A stretch of DNA of 64,000 nt from Brevibacillus parabrevis (GCF_003710905.1 NZ_RHHV01000012.1:372001-436000), one strand, 5' to 3'. Shown: positions 27,010-35,580, numbered from the stretch's first letter. Numbers and translations are program-made. Notes: a model not told the origin generated them from the letters alone.

Positions 27010-27786
27010 ATGAACCTGGCAGATATGTCGATAAAAGAAATACGAATGGCGATCGAAAAGTTGGACGAGATATCCAATGATTTTTTACAATGTTTACAAG
27101 CAGATAAACGGGCAGGTGTTCAGGCGCTGGCCAAGCAGGCAGAAGCGGCGATGGCGCGTCGGGCCAAGCTCGCGCAAATGTGGACAGAGATGACGGCATA
27201 CGAGCGTGCGCTGCACGAAAAAGGATATTCACACGTGTTTGGAGTGGATGAGGTGGGCAGAGGGCCGCTGGCAGGACCTGTCGTCGCAAGCTGCGTTTGC
27301 TTGCCGCCCGATTTTTATTTGCCAGGCTTGAACGATTCCAAAAAAGTTCCGGTAGCTACGCGCGAAGCTTTTTACGAAGTGATCATGCGGGATGCCGTGG
27401 CGGTCGGAATCGGTATTGTCGATGCCGCCCGCATTGATGCCATCAATATTTTGGCCGCTACGAAGGAAGCGATGAAGGCCGCAATCGAGGATGCCGGAGT
27501 ACCTGCTGACGTGCTGTTGATCGATGCTGTACAACTGAATGATGTCGCGTGCAAGCAAATTCCGATCATTGGCGGAGATGCGAAAAGCGTCTCGATTGCA
27601 GCAGCCTCCATCGTGGCGAAAGTGACCAGAGACAGAATGATGGCGGAATACGCCAAACAGTATCCGCAGTATGGCTTCGACAAAAATGCCGGCTACGGCA
27701 CAGCGGAGCATTTGGCTGCGATTGCTACATACGGGCCAACCCCTCTTCACCGCGTGACATTTACCGGGGTGAAAGAGCACGCCTAA
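27010..27786 (+). CDS. rnhB: Ribonuclease HII
   Basis: 258 residues. It cuts the RNA strand at ribonucleotides in DNA. The catalytic GVDEVGRGPLAGP (Asp80, Glu81) and the later DAVQLND carry the acidic residues; GDAKSVSIAAASIVAKVTRD is also conserved. The roughly 70-residue N-terminal helical extension is usual in Bacillales RnhB. AAGGAG precedes the ATG by about 11 bases. Confidence 0.95.
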   Translation: MNLADMSIKEIRMAIEKLDEISNDFLQCLQADKRAGVQALAKQAEAAMARRAKLAQMWTEMTAYERALHEKGYSHVFGVDEVGRGPLAGPVVASCVCLPPDFYLPGLNDSKKVPVATREAFYEVIMRDAVAVGIGIVDAARIDAINILAATKEAMKAAIEDAGVPADVLLIDAVQLNDVACKQIPIIGGDAKSVSIAAASIVAKVTRDRMMAEYAKQYPQYGFDKNAGYGTAEHLAAIATYGPTPLHRVTFTGVKEHA

Positions 27787-27821
27787 CGACTACCGAGCGC
27801 TTTCCAGAGGAGGAGAAGTGT

Positions 27822-29753
27822 ATGTTTTCCCCGTCGCAACTTATATCATCCCTTGTGCAAAAGACTCCTTCCGCCACAGTCAAGCCGGTGGAGCTGACGC
27901 CAGGACAAGTATTCAAAGGAACCGTCGTCAAGCATTATCCCGATCAAATGGCGCTGGTTCAGATCGGTGGAATGCAGGTCCAGGCAAAGCTGGAAGCGAA
28001 TCTCGAAGCGGGTCAAAAGGCATGGCTGCAAGTACAGCCTTCAACAGGGGTCGTAACCTTGAAGGTACTGGATACGCCTGTTGAGGCACCTGGCAAGGAA
28101 GCTTCTCTGGAGAACTTGATGCGGTCGCTCGGGATTACGGAGACAAAAGAGAGCAAAGCGATTGTCCAAGCGCTGGTAAATGCCAATTTGCCTGTCACCA
28201 AGGAAGTCGTTCAGGCATTTTCGCAAGTGACGCAGCGCATCGGGATGGATGACAGTACAGTAGATGCGTTTCTTTTGGCAATGAAACGAAATTTGCCGCT
28301 CACACCAGATTCGGTTGCGGGTTTGAAGGCTTTTATGTCCGGCAAACCGCTGGGGCAGACGATCCAAAATTTTTTGCAGCAAGCCGCGATGTTTTTGGGC
28401 GAGGAGGCAAGTGGCGAGCACAAACTGCCGGGCCAGACGGCTCCTATGGGGCAGGCTCACTCAGCAGGAGTGACGAGTGCGGATATTCGTCAAGTGGTCA
28501 GCCAGTTGAAGGAAAAGCTGACGGCGCTGCCTTTGCTGGTAGCGGCTGGAGAGAACGGAGAGGCTGGGGCTGGCTCCAAACCAGTGACGCAGGGTGGAGT
28601 AGCGAGCACGGGCGGACAGCAGGCTGCCGGAAGCAATGCCAGTCAAAATGCGCCACAGACCATTATCGCGAATCCGCAGACAAAAGCGCCCACTGGCGGC
28701 TCTGCTCCAGTTGCAAGCGCACTGAATACAGCGCCAGGACAAGCTTTGACAGGGCAAGGGGCTGATCGTGCCGTTGCCCAAACCAATTTGCCCGGCGCTA
28801 CGCAAGCTCTCGTGGCAGGGGAGAAGACGGTTGCTCCCGACATTTCTCCTGCTGTTCGACAAACGACTGCTGCTGTAGCCCCATCCGTACAACCGGAAAC
28901 TCCGAACACTGGAGGCACGGCACTGGCTGGAGCGACTGGCAACAGTCAGATGTCTGGTGCGCCACATGTACAAGCGGCGAATCCGGGACAAACGGCCGGA
29001 CTTTCTCCTGTTGACAAGCAAGCCGCTGCGACGGCAAGCGGTCAGTCGACCTCTGCGCTTGTCCAGCCAGCCGTGGCGGCAAATGCATCCGGTGCAGCAT
29101 CCTCCAATCCGCTCGTGGAACTGTTCCGACACCTCGGGATTAACCACGAACGCGGGCTGATGGGTCAGGCACTGGGCCAACAGCAGACAGATGCAGGGAC
29201 GCACAAGCAGATCGAGACAGTGAAATCGTTGCTTTTGCAGATCAACCAGGCTCCCGCACAGTCAGTGCCCGCTGCGCTTCGCGAGGCAGCTGATCAATTG
29301 TTGCAACAAGTAACCGGACAACAACTGATGATGGTTCAGCCAAGCAACCAGGCACTGTCCCAGATCGTGCTGCAAATTCCGATTCGCCAGGCAGAAGGGG
29401 AAGAGACCGCTTTTGTCCAAATCGAATCGAAGAAGCAGGGAAGTGGAAAGCTGGACCCGGAAAATTGCCGACTGTTTTTCCACCTGGAGCTGAAAGGCAT
29501 GGGAACGACGATGATTGACGTCGGGATCGTCAATCGGATTGTGAACCTGCAAATCTTCAATGACTCCCCTTGGCTGGAGGCACTGGCTCAAGGCACAAAG
29601 GATCGGTTTGCCCAACAGTTGAACGATGTAGGCTATCATCTGTCCGCCATGCGAATCCAGCCTGTTCCTGACAGGCAAAGCAAGCCAGCAGGAAGCAGTC
29701 AGGCGCAAGGGGCCCTATTTGCCGACTACAGAGGGATGGATGTGCGCATATGA
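27822..29753 (+). CDS. FliK-like hook-length-control paralogue (YlqG type)
   Basis: 643 residues. An N-terminal globular part (1-175) includes an OB-like PGQVFKGTVVKHYPDQMALVQIGG. The centre (about 215-425) is low-complexity, rich in Ala, Gly, Gln, Thr and Pro. The C-terminal part (about 480-640) resembles the Flg_hook domain of FliK. In FliK such an architecture acts as a molecular ruler that tells FlhB to switch export substrate. The gene is outside the flagellar operon, between rnhB and an FlhB-C-like gene it overlaps (ATGA). Function unproven. The true FliK is encoded at about 60 kb. Confidence 0.72.
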   Translation: MFSPSQLISSLVQKTPSATVKPVELTPGQVFKGTVVKHYPDQMALVQIGGMQVQAKLEANLEAGQKAWLQVQPSTGVVTLKVLDTPVEAPGKEASLENLMRSLGITETKESKAIVQALVNANLPVTKEVVQAFSQVTQRIGMDDSTVDAFLLAMKRNLPLTPDSVAGLKAFMSGKPLGQTIQNFLQQAAMFLGEEASGEHKLPGQTAPMGQAHSAGVTSADIRQVVSQLKEKLTALPLLVAAGENGEAGAGSKPVTQGGVASTGGQQAAGSNASQNAPQTIIANPQTKAPTGGSAPVASALNTAPGQALTGQGADRAVAQTNLPGATQALVAGEKTVAPDISPAVRQTTAAVAPSVQPETPNTGGTALAGATGNSQMSGAPHVQAANPGQTAGLSPVDKQAAATASGQSTSALVQPAVAANASGAASSNPLVELFRHLGINHERGLMGQALGQQQTDAGTHKQIETVKSLLLQINQAPAQSVPAALREAADQLLQQVTGQQLMMVQPSNQALSQIVLQIPIRQAEGEETAFVQIESKKQGSGKLDPENCRLFFHLELKGMGTTMIDVGIVNRIVNLQIFNDSPWLEALAQGTKDRFAQQLNDVGYHLSAMRIQPVPDRQSKPAGSSQAQGALFADYRGMDVRI

Positions 29754-30040
29754 ACCAATCCCCCAACCATGAAAACAAACGGAAACAGGCCGTCGCTCTC
29801 AAATACCAGGCAGGTGTAATGGAAGCGCCTAAAGTAGTGGCAAAAGGAAAGGGCTTCGTTGCCGAAAACATCCTGAAAACAGCCAAAGAGAACGATATCC
29901 CGATCCAGGAGGACCCTTCCCTGGTAGAAGTGCTGGGAAAGCTTGATCTCGATCAGCAAATCCCTCCCGAGCTGTATCAGGTTGTAGCGGAGATTCTAGC
30001 CTTTGTGTATCGGCTTGACAAGGGAGGCGCAAAAGGATGA
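29750..30040 (+). CDS. FlhB C-terminal-domain-like protein (YlqH type)
   Basis: 96 residues covering only the cytoplasmic C-terminal domain of FlhB/EscU. AVALKYQAGVMEAPKVVAKGKG and IPPELYQVVAEILAFVY match FlhB after its autocleavage site, but there is no membrane part and the NPTH cleavage motif is replaced by Lys/Arg/Gln. It thus resembles the already-cleaved FlhB fragment. It overlaps the FliK-like gene by four bases, suggesting that the two products act together. Exact role unknown. Confidence 0.85.
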   Translation: MNQSPNHENKRKQAVALKYQAGVMEAPKVVAKGKGFVAENILKTAKENDIPIQEDPSLVEVLGKLDLDQQIPPELYQVVAEILAFVYRLDKGGAKG

Positions 30041-30414
30041 GCGATCGCCGCAGGCTTCTCGGACAAAAAGGCGAGCAGCTGGCGATGCGTTATCTGGCGC
30101 AAAAAGGGTATCGGATCGTCGAGCAAAATACCCGGACGAAACAAGGCGAGATCGACCTGATTGTCCAAGACGACAAGACGCTCGTCTTTGTAGAGGTGCG
30201 CACGCGGAGCAGCTGGGCCTTTGGAACTGCGGCTGAGTCCGTGACGTGGAAAAAGAAGCAAAAGCTGCGACAGCTGGCGATGGCGTACATACAGGCCCAG
30301 CAGCAGCCGATCGCTTCTTTCCGCTTTGATGTCGTCGCCATTTTTCACCCTGGCGGCAACGACCGAAGCGAGCCGTCAGAGCCGGTAATTGAGCATTTTA
30401 TGAATGCCTTTTAA
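30037..30414 (+). CDS. yraN: YraN family endonuclease-like protein (UPF0102)
   Basis: 125 residues. It has the restriction-endonuclease-like core GEIDLIVQDDKTLVFVEVRTR (acidic E-x-D and E-V-R residues) characteristic of YraN. Biological function unknown; the family is often near rnhB and comM/dprA, as here. It overlaps the FlhB-like gene by four bases and is the last gene before the accessory block. Confidence 0.9.
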   Translation: MSDRRRLLGQKGEQLAMRYLAQKGYRIVEQNTRTKQGEIDLIVQDDKTLVFVEVRTRSSWAFGTAAESVTWKKKQKLRQLAMAYIQAQQQPIASFRFDVVAIFHPGGNDRSEPSEPVIEHFMNAF

Positions 30415-30529
30415 AAAACGGGCTCCGGGCCACCCTGTTTTATGGGGATATGTCTACAGCAACCGTTGCATTGCCAGCGTACTATGTACTGTACTCGACG
30501 CGATGAAACTCCTCCAAGCATCATCATTC

Positions 30530-30566
30530 GCCTTCCAGGCATAGGCTGGAAGGCATTTTTTCTTTT
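30530..30566 (+). terminator. Intrinsic terminator of the yraN transcript
   Basis: Perfect 9 bp stem GCCTTCCAG / CTGGAAGGC with a seven-base loop, followed by ATTTTTTCTTTT. Confidence 0.88.
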
Positions 30567-30646
30567 CGCGGGCAAATGGCTCATCGAAAATGTGCCGATA
30601 CATATAGGGAGCAACGACTTCTCCACAGACCCCTCGTCAAATAAAA

Positions 30647-30680
30647 GTTTTTTTGAAAAACAAATGTTTTTCTAAAAAAC
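30647..30680. promoter_or_regulatory. Near-perfect 16 bp palindrome upstream of the BIG2 gene
   Basis: GTTTTTTTGAAAAACA and TGTTTTTCTAAAAAAC match as inverted repeats at 15 of 16 positions around two bases. It ends about 75 bases before the BIG2 gene start and may be a dimeric-repressor operator. It is AT-rich and lacks a typical terminator tail. Confidence 0.45.
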
Positions 30681-30754
30681 GTATGATTTTGATGTGACAT
30701 TTTTCCAACTCGTGCGTCTTATTTGATGAAGGAAACAAAGTGGAGGGTAAAAAG

Positions 30755-32113
30755 ATGAAAATGAAAACAATGAAAAACATTTCTCTCGCTGTAGCGACCA
30801 TTTTTACGGTTCAGCTGTCTGTGACAGGCATCGCTTCCGCACAAGTATCGGCTCCGCAAGCTGTGAACAACAGTAGCTATGTGGCAAAAGCATCGGAAAA
30901 AGGCTTTGAGGCAAGCTCGTATTATGCAGAAGTGACTATCGGTCAACCATACAAGCTGAAGCTGACTTACAATGGACAACCACTGGACGGAGCGCTTGTT
31001 GCTTGGACAACTTCGAACAGCAAGCTTGCGACAGTCCATAATGGCATCGTGTCCGGCTACAAAGAAGGAACGGTTATCATTACAGGACGATACAATGGCG
31101 AATCCATTCGTATCCGTGCGTCGGTATCCAAAGAGCCAACATTGGATGCTTCCAGCTCATCTGTCAGCATTCGTAAAGGACAACAACAAACCATCACTTT
31201 AAAATACAACAACAAAACCATTGACGGAATCGATGCAAGCTGGTCTTCTTCCAACGAATCTGTGGCAACCGTAAAAAGAGGCGTTGTTACCGCAAAAGCA
31301 AGCGGAACGACAGTCATCACTGCCACCTATAAAGGAAAAAGCGTCGACATTAGCGTAAAAGTAACGGCGAATCAATCTGGCAAGCTGGAAGCCAGCGAGT
31401 CCAAAATTTCATTGAAAAAAGGCGAGCGTCAATCGATCAAGCTTACTTATGAGGATGAAAAGCTGGCTGGCTCCAAAGCGGAATGGAAGTCTTCCAAGAC
31501 CTCTGTAGCTACGGTTGACGACGATGGCGTAATCACAGCCAAAGGCAAAGGAACAGCAACCGTTACAGCAGAATACAAGGGCTATAAAATCGAGATTGAA
31601 GTAAAAGTTGACAGTGGCGACGAGTCTGGCGACCTGGAAGCTAGCGAAACCAAGCTCAAAATGAAAAAAGGCGAAGAGGAAACCATTACTCTCCGCTATG
31701 ACGGCGAAAAAATCAAAGGAAACAAAGCTGAGTGGAAATCTTCCAAATCCTCTGTAGCTTCTGTTGATGATGATGGCACGATCACTGCTAAAAACAAAGG
31801 AACAGCGACTATCACTGCGAGCTACAAAGGCGAAGAAGTGAAAATCGAGGTTACCGTTGGCACAAAAAGCGGCAGCGATTTGCTGGAGGCAGACGACACC
31901 AGCTTGAGCCTGAAAAAAGGCGACAAAGAAACGATTACGCTGAAATATGACGGCAAAAAGCTCGTTGGTTCGAAAGCTAGCTGGAGCACTTCCAAGTCTT
32001 CGGTAGCTACTGTATCCAATAGCGGAAAAGTAACAGCGAAAGCAAAAGGAACAGCAACCATTACTGCTTCGTACAAAGGCGAAGAAGTTGAAATTAAAGT
32101 AACTGTAAAATAA
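30755..32113 (+). CDS. Secreted protein with five BIG2 (bacterial Ig-like) repeats
   Basis: 452 residues. A Sec signal peptide (MKMKTMKNIS..., cleavage after ASA at 27-29) is followed by five tandem repeats of about 75-82 residues, each ending GTxxITAxYKG-type. Repeats 3-5 are most alike (AEWKSSKxSVAxVDDDG). Typical BIG2 domains occur in adhesins and cell-wall proteins. There is no LPXTG, S-layer-homology or membrane anchor, so the protein is probably released or held non-covalently. Lys and Glu are abundant. The start is 30755, seven bases from GGAGGG; a GTG at 30740 lies before that site. No enzymatic domain, so it is presumably structural or adhesive. Confidence 0.88.
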   Translation: MKMKTMKNISLAVATIFTVQLSVTGIASAQVSAPQAVNNSSYVAKASEKGFEASSYYAEVTIGQPYKLKLTYNGQPLDGALVAWTTSNSKLATVHNGIVSGYKEGTVIITGRYNGESIRIRASVSKEPTLDASSSSVSIRKGQQQTITLKYNNKTIDGIDASWSSSNESVATVKRGVVTAKASGTTVITATYKGKSVDISVKVTANQSGKLEASESKISLKKGERQSIKLTYEDEKLAGSKAEWKSSKTSVATVDDDGVITAKGKGTATVTAEYKGYKIEIEVKVDSGDESGDLEASETKLKMKKGEEETITLRYDGEKIKGNKAEWKSSKSSVASVDDDGTITAKNKGTATITASYKGEEVKIEVTVGTKSGSDLLEADDTSLSLKKGDKETITLKYDGKKLVGSKASWSTSKSSVATVSNSGKVTAKAKGTATITASYKGEEVEIKVTVK

Positions 32114-32118
32114 CAGCC

Positions 32119-32164
32119 AAAAAAAGCTCGCTGGATCAAAGCTTGACGATTCAGCGGGCTTTTT
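32119..32164 (+). terminator. Intrinsic terminator after the BIG2 gene
   Basis: AAAAAGCTCGCTGGATC pairs with GATTCAGCGGGCTTTTT (imperfect) around AAAGCTTGAC. Confidence 0.85.
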
Positions 32165-32207
32165 GCATCATCATATCTAAATGAAGAGCAAATAGGGGGG
32201 AAGGACG

Positions 32208-32981
32208 ATGAAGGAAGTCATCCAGCGAAAGCTGGCGGAGATGGAAAGAGAACATGCGCTGAAAATATTGTTTGCTGTCGAGTCCGGGAGCCGGGCCTGG
32301 GGTTTCCCGTCGCAGGATAGCGACTATGACGTGCGCTTTGTCTATATTCACAGGCCGGAGTGGTATTTATCGATCGACGACAAACGAGATGTTCTGGAGC
32401 TGCCGATTGATGAAGTCTTGGATATAAACGGCTGGGACATTCGAAAAGCGCTCAAGCTGTTTCGCAAATCGAATCCGGCGTTGCAAGAATGGCTCGCTTC
32501 CGAAATCGTTTATCAGGATGACCTCGGTTTCCGTGATGAGCTTATTCGTCTGAGCAGCGATTTGTTTTCACCGAAGACAGCCATGCACCATTACTTGAGC
32601 ATGGCGAGCGGGAATTACCGAAAAGATTTGCAAGGCGATCATGTAAAAAGCAAAAAATATTTTTACGTGCTGCGTCCGCTCCTCGCTTGCGAATGGATCA
32701 AACAAAACAAAACGAATCCGCCGCTCCTGTTTCAACAGTTGGTATCCGAGATGGTGAGCGATTCGGCCTTGAAGCGGGAAATCGATGAGTTATTGCGCAG
32801 AAAAATGGCGGGAGATGAGCTTCGGATGGAACCGCGAATCGACGTCATTCACGAGTATATTGAGGGCAGCTTGGAGAGACTGACGAAAGATGCCAAGGAG
32901 TTTACAGACCGTCGGCAAGACTATACGCCTGTGCTCGATAGTGTGTTTCGGCGCTATTTGCAAACAGCTTGGCAAACGTAG
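32208..32981 (+). CDS. Nucleotidyltransferase superfamily protein (YcgL/COG3541, RlaP-type)
   Basis: 257 residues. The nucleotidyltransferase core motif GSRAWG (27-32) followed by SDYDVR, with metal-binding Asp39 and Asp41, marks a pol-beta-type enzyme; the C-terminal 150 residues are helical. The family (B. subtilis YcgL) is proposed to act in RNA repair, but this is unproven. It stands as a single gene after a terminator, with GGGGGG as ribosome binding site. Confidence 0.82.
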   Translation: MKEVIQRKLAEMEREHALKILFAVESGSRAWGFPSQDSDYDVRFVYIHRPEWYLSIDDKRDVLELPIDEVLDINGWDIRKALKLFRKSNPALQEWLASEIVYQDDLGFRDELIRLSSDLFSPKTAMHHYLSMASGNYRKDLQGDHVKSKKYFYVLRPLLACEWIKQNKTNPPLLFQQLVSEMVSDSALKREIDELLRRKMAGDELRMEPRIDVIHEYIEGSLERLTKDAKEFTDRRQDYTPVLDSVFRRYLQTAWQT

Positions 32982-33053
32982 TGAGAACGTCCAATGACGT
33001 CAGGGGAGCAGCACGTTCCATCCATTGTCGCTGTCGATACTCCGCCATTTATT

Positions 33054-33062
33054 TGGTATAAT
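33054..33062 (+). promoter_or_regulatory. Extended -10 promoter of the 63-residue gene
   Basis: TGG directly before a perfect TATAAT (33057-33062), an extended -10 element; no good -35. The gene starts 60 bases downstream. Confidence 0.55.
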
Positions 33063-33122
33063 GCCGTTGTATATACGTTCTTGGCGCTACTATCATTTTT
33101 ATCGTAAAGTGAGGATTTTCAC

Positions 33123-33314
33123 ATGAAGAAAAAGCTTGTACTTGTATTGGACGTGGAGAAAGCGGAAAAAATCGATATGCAACAGCTTGCCGACTCGATG
33201 TCGCAAGCGATTCAAAACGTGGACGGCATCGTGCTGCACGATCTCGTGATGTTTGACAACGACGAGAACAACGCGGACAAGCTGATTGCCAACATGAAAA
33301 AAGAGCTTTCCTGA
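33123..33314 (+). CDS. Small hypothetical protein (63 residues)
   Basis: Not recognised. It starts MKKKLVLVLDVEKAEKID, predicted beta-helix, with an acidic FDNDENNADK stretch and a Lys-rich end. It is supported as real by an extended -10 promoter, a GTGAGGA ribosome binding site and a terminator downstream. No signal peptide or membrane segment is clear; likely cytoplasmic. Confidence 0.65.
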   Translation: MKKKLVLVLDVEKAEKIDMQQLADSMSQAIQNVDGIVLHDLVMFDNDENNADKLIANMKKELS

Positions 33315-33386
33315 GAGGCGCGGTCAACTCTCACAACGCAATGCGTTCCAACGATAATGAATCGAATTTGCAATTATGGGTTAGCC

Positions 33387-33420
33387 AAAAAGACTTGCCG
33401 ATCAGGGGCAGGTCTTTTTT
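33387..33420 (+). terminator. Intrinsic terminator after the 63-residue gene
   Basis: AAAAAGACTTGCC pairs with GGCAGGTCTTTTT around GATCAGG, with six T at the end. Confidence 0.9.
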
Positions 33421-33445
33421 GGGTCTGTTTCAAGTTTCCTCATGT

Positions 33446-33945
33446 GAGTGCGCTCCTCGTGCCTTCCTATAAATTGGTTCGCCTTCGGTGTTTTTATCAG
33501 GTAGTGAAGCAGCCATTTGTACACTGATTTCCGTGTCAGCCATCCAATAGACTTGCATACCTTCAAAGGCTCTTCTAAGCAGTGAGGCAGCCATTTTTGC
33601 TCTGATCTCCATGCCCATCGATAAACTTGCTCCCCTTGGGTGTCTTTACCAAGGTAGTGAGGTAGCCGTTCATACACTGATCTCCGTGTCTATCAATAGA
33701 CATGTCCACCTTCACTGTCTCTTCTAAGTAGTGAAACAACCATTTTGCACTAATCTGCGTGCCCACCAATAAGCTTGCTCGCCTTCGCTTTCTATTCCAA
33801 GCAGTGAAACAGCCATTTTGCACTAATCTGCGTGCCCACCAATAAGCTTGCTCATCTTCGCTTTCTATTCCAAGCAGTAAAACAGCCATTATGCACTAAT
33901 CTCCATGCCCCACCAATAAACTTGCCCACCCCCACTTTCTTTTCC
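33446..33945. repeat. Array of degenerate 73-79 bp tandem repeats
   Basis: Six full units start at about 33498, 33577, 33651, 33726, 33799 and 33872 (lengths 79, 74, 75, 73, 73, 74), with a partial unit before them. Each begins near AAGCAGTGA..CAGCCATT, continues through CACTGATCTCCGTG and ends CTTGCTCGCCTTCG. The units at 33726 and 33799 are almost identical; the others diverge. On the minus strand single units can be read as peptide with a recurrent EGEQVY core, but the lengths break frame between units. It fills most of the gap between a terminator and comM. Confidence 0.85.
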
Positions 33946-33974
33946 TACTCTTAAAAGGGAAGGGGGAGAGAAAC

Positions 33975-35522
33975 ATGTACGCATGCAGTTATTCTGGAAC
34001 GGTTTTCGGAATTGATGGAATGGTGGTAACGGTAGAAACGGATATCGCCAACGGATTGCCGCAGTTCGATCTGGTCGGGCTTGGCGGATCAGCGGTTAAG
34101 GAAGCGCGCGATCGTGTGCGCGCTGCTTTGCGAAATGCAGGCTATGAGTATCCGATGCAGCGAATTACCGTCAATCTGGCACCAGCGGATCAGCGCAAGG
34201 AAGGCTCAGGCTTCGATCTTGCCATCGCGCTGGGAATTTTGCTTGCATCGAAACAATTGGCAACCAGACCAGAACGTATTCTCGTCCTCGGAGAGCTGGC
34301 ACTCGACGGCTCTTTGCGCCCTGTCTCCGGCGTTCTTCCTATCCTGCTGGAAGCGAAAAAGACAGGCTTTACCCACGTCATCCTGCCGCAGACCAACGCG
34401 GCAGAAGCACGGCTTGTCGATATGATCGTCTTGCCAGCTGGCAATTTAACGGAAGCTGTCCATTACTGGAAAGAAGGACTCCAGCCGCAAAATCGGCAAG
34501 AAACAGCAAAGCAACCAGCAGCCTTCCGCAACATTTCCCACTCCAATCAAACTCCCGATTTATCCCATGTTTACGGTCAGCAATTCGTCAAACGCGGCTT
34601 GGAAATTGCGGCAGCAGGCTTTCATAACGTGATTTTGGTCGGTCCACCTGGCTGTGGCAAGACACTGCTGGCCAACTGCTTGCCGGGCATCATGCCCAAG
34701 ATGACGATGGATGAATCGTACGAGGTGACGAAAATATACAGTATCGCAGGCCATCTTACGCGCGAGGGCGGACTGATTGAAGAACGGCCGTTTCGCGCTC
34801 CCCACCATACGATTACAGCAACAGCTTTGATTGGCGGCGGGGCGCAAATCCCCCGACCCGGTGAATGCAGCCTGTCTCACGGCGGAATCTTGTTTCTGGA
34901 TGAAATGCCGGAGTTCTCCCGGCATGTCCTCGAAGTGCTGCGCCAGCCATTGGAAGCGGGCAAGGTTACGATTGGACGAGCCAAGCAGGTGTTTACGTTT
35001 CCGGCCCAATTTTTGTTGATCGGCTCATGCAATCCTTGTCCATGCGGATTTTTTGCTGCCAGGGAAAAACAAGTATGCTCTTGTTCGCCCCAGCAAATAC
35101 ACAAGTATCGTTCCAAGCTGTCAGGGCCGTTGCTCGACCGGATTGATTTGCACATAGAGGTGCCGCGTGTACCTGTTCAACTGCTGCACAATCGAAAAGC
35201 CGAAGAAACGTCGAAAGATATTCGAGCCAGAGTTGAACAGGCGCGCGCCATTCAGTGCGAAAGGTATCGGCACCGACCGGGAAATCCTTTTAACAGCATG
35301 ATGAATGCGGAAGAACTGCGGAATTTTGCCAGACTGGACAAAGAAGGCCAAGAGATGTTGCAGCTCGCTTTTGAGACATTGGGATTAAGTGCGAGAGCCT
35401 ACGACAGAATCGTCAAAGTAGCGCGAACGATCGCTGACCTGGATGGTTCCTCACACATTGATGCAGCGCATGTCGCGGAGGCGATCCGGTACAGGGCGCT
35501 GGACAGGGGAGTGCCGCTTTAA
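33975..35522 (+). CDS. comM: ComM/YifB family AAA+ ATPase (Mg-chelatase-like)
   Basis: 515 residues. The N-terminal S5/Lon-like domain has GLPQFDLVGLGGSAVKEARDRVR; the AAA+ core has Walker A GPPGCGKTLL (223-232), Walker B GGILFLDEMPEF and the Cys motif GSCNPCPCG; a C-terminal Mg-chelatase domain follows. ComM is a hexameric branch-migration helicase that helps integrate transformed DNA in Gram-negatives (family knowledge). dprA, another transformation gene, lies 8 kb downstream. A strong GGGGGAG site precedes the ATG; the tandem repeat array ends just upstream. Confidence 0.94.
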   Translation: MYACSYSGTVFGIDGMVVTVETDIANGLPQFDLVGLGGSAVKEARDRVRAALRNAGYEYPMQRITVNLAPADQRKEGSGFDLAIALGILLASKQLATRPERILVLGELALDGSLRPVSGVLPILLEAKKTGFTHVILPQTNAAEARLVDMIVLPAGNLTEAVHYWKEGLQPQNRQETAKQPAAFRNISHSNQTPDLSHVYGQQFVKRGLEIAAAGFHNVILVGPPGCGKTLLANCLPGIMPKMTMDESYEVTKIYSIAGHLTREGGLIEERPFRAPHHTITATALIGGGAQIPRPGECSLSHGGILFLDEMPEFSRHVLEVLRQPLEAGKVTIGRAKQVFTFPAQFLLIGSCNPCPCGFFAAREKQVCSCSPQQIHKYRSKLSGPLLDRIDLHIEVPRVPVQLLHNRKAEETSKDIRARVEQARAIQCERYRHRPGNPFNSMMNAEELRNFARLDKEGQEMLQLAFETLGLSARAYDRIVKVARTIADLDGSSHIDAAHVAEAIRYRALDRGVPL

Positions 35523-35580
35523 CCTGCTAGAGCGGACTGTTTGACTGGCATGGCTGTTTTTAAAAAAAGAGGCAAGAGCA

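Larger units (their letters stand above)
30415..30754. other. 340-base gap between yraN and the BIG2 gene
   Basis: No convincing gene. It contains a strong terminator (30530-30566) and an AT-rich palindrome (30647-30680). A 77-codon open frame at 30442 runs through the terminator, has no ribosome binding site and is judged noncoding. The G-rich/C-rich start of the gap (30418-30445) shows no clear element. Confidence 0.6.

Noticed and set aside
30442..30675. 77-codon open frame between yraN and the BIG2 gene
   Set aside because: It runs through a strong intrinsic terminator and a palindrome and has no ribosome binding site.
33402..33889. Minus-strand genes of 91 and 104 codons in the tandem array
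   Set aside because: They arise from the repeat; units of 73, 74 and 79 bp shift the frame, there is no ribosome binding site and no stable domain. Treated as repeat, possibly decayed coding sequence.
33446..33945. CRISPR array
   Set aside because: Units are contiguous and diverge along their whole length; there is no short identical repeat alternating with unique spacers, and no cas gene is near.
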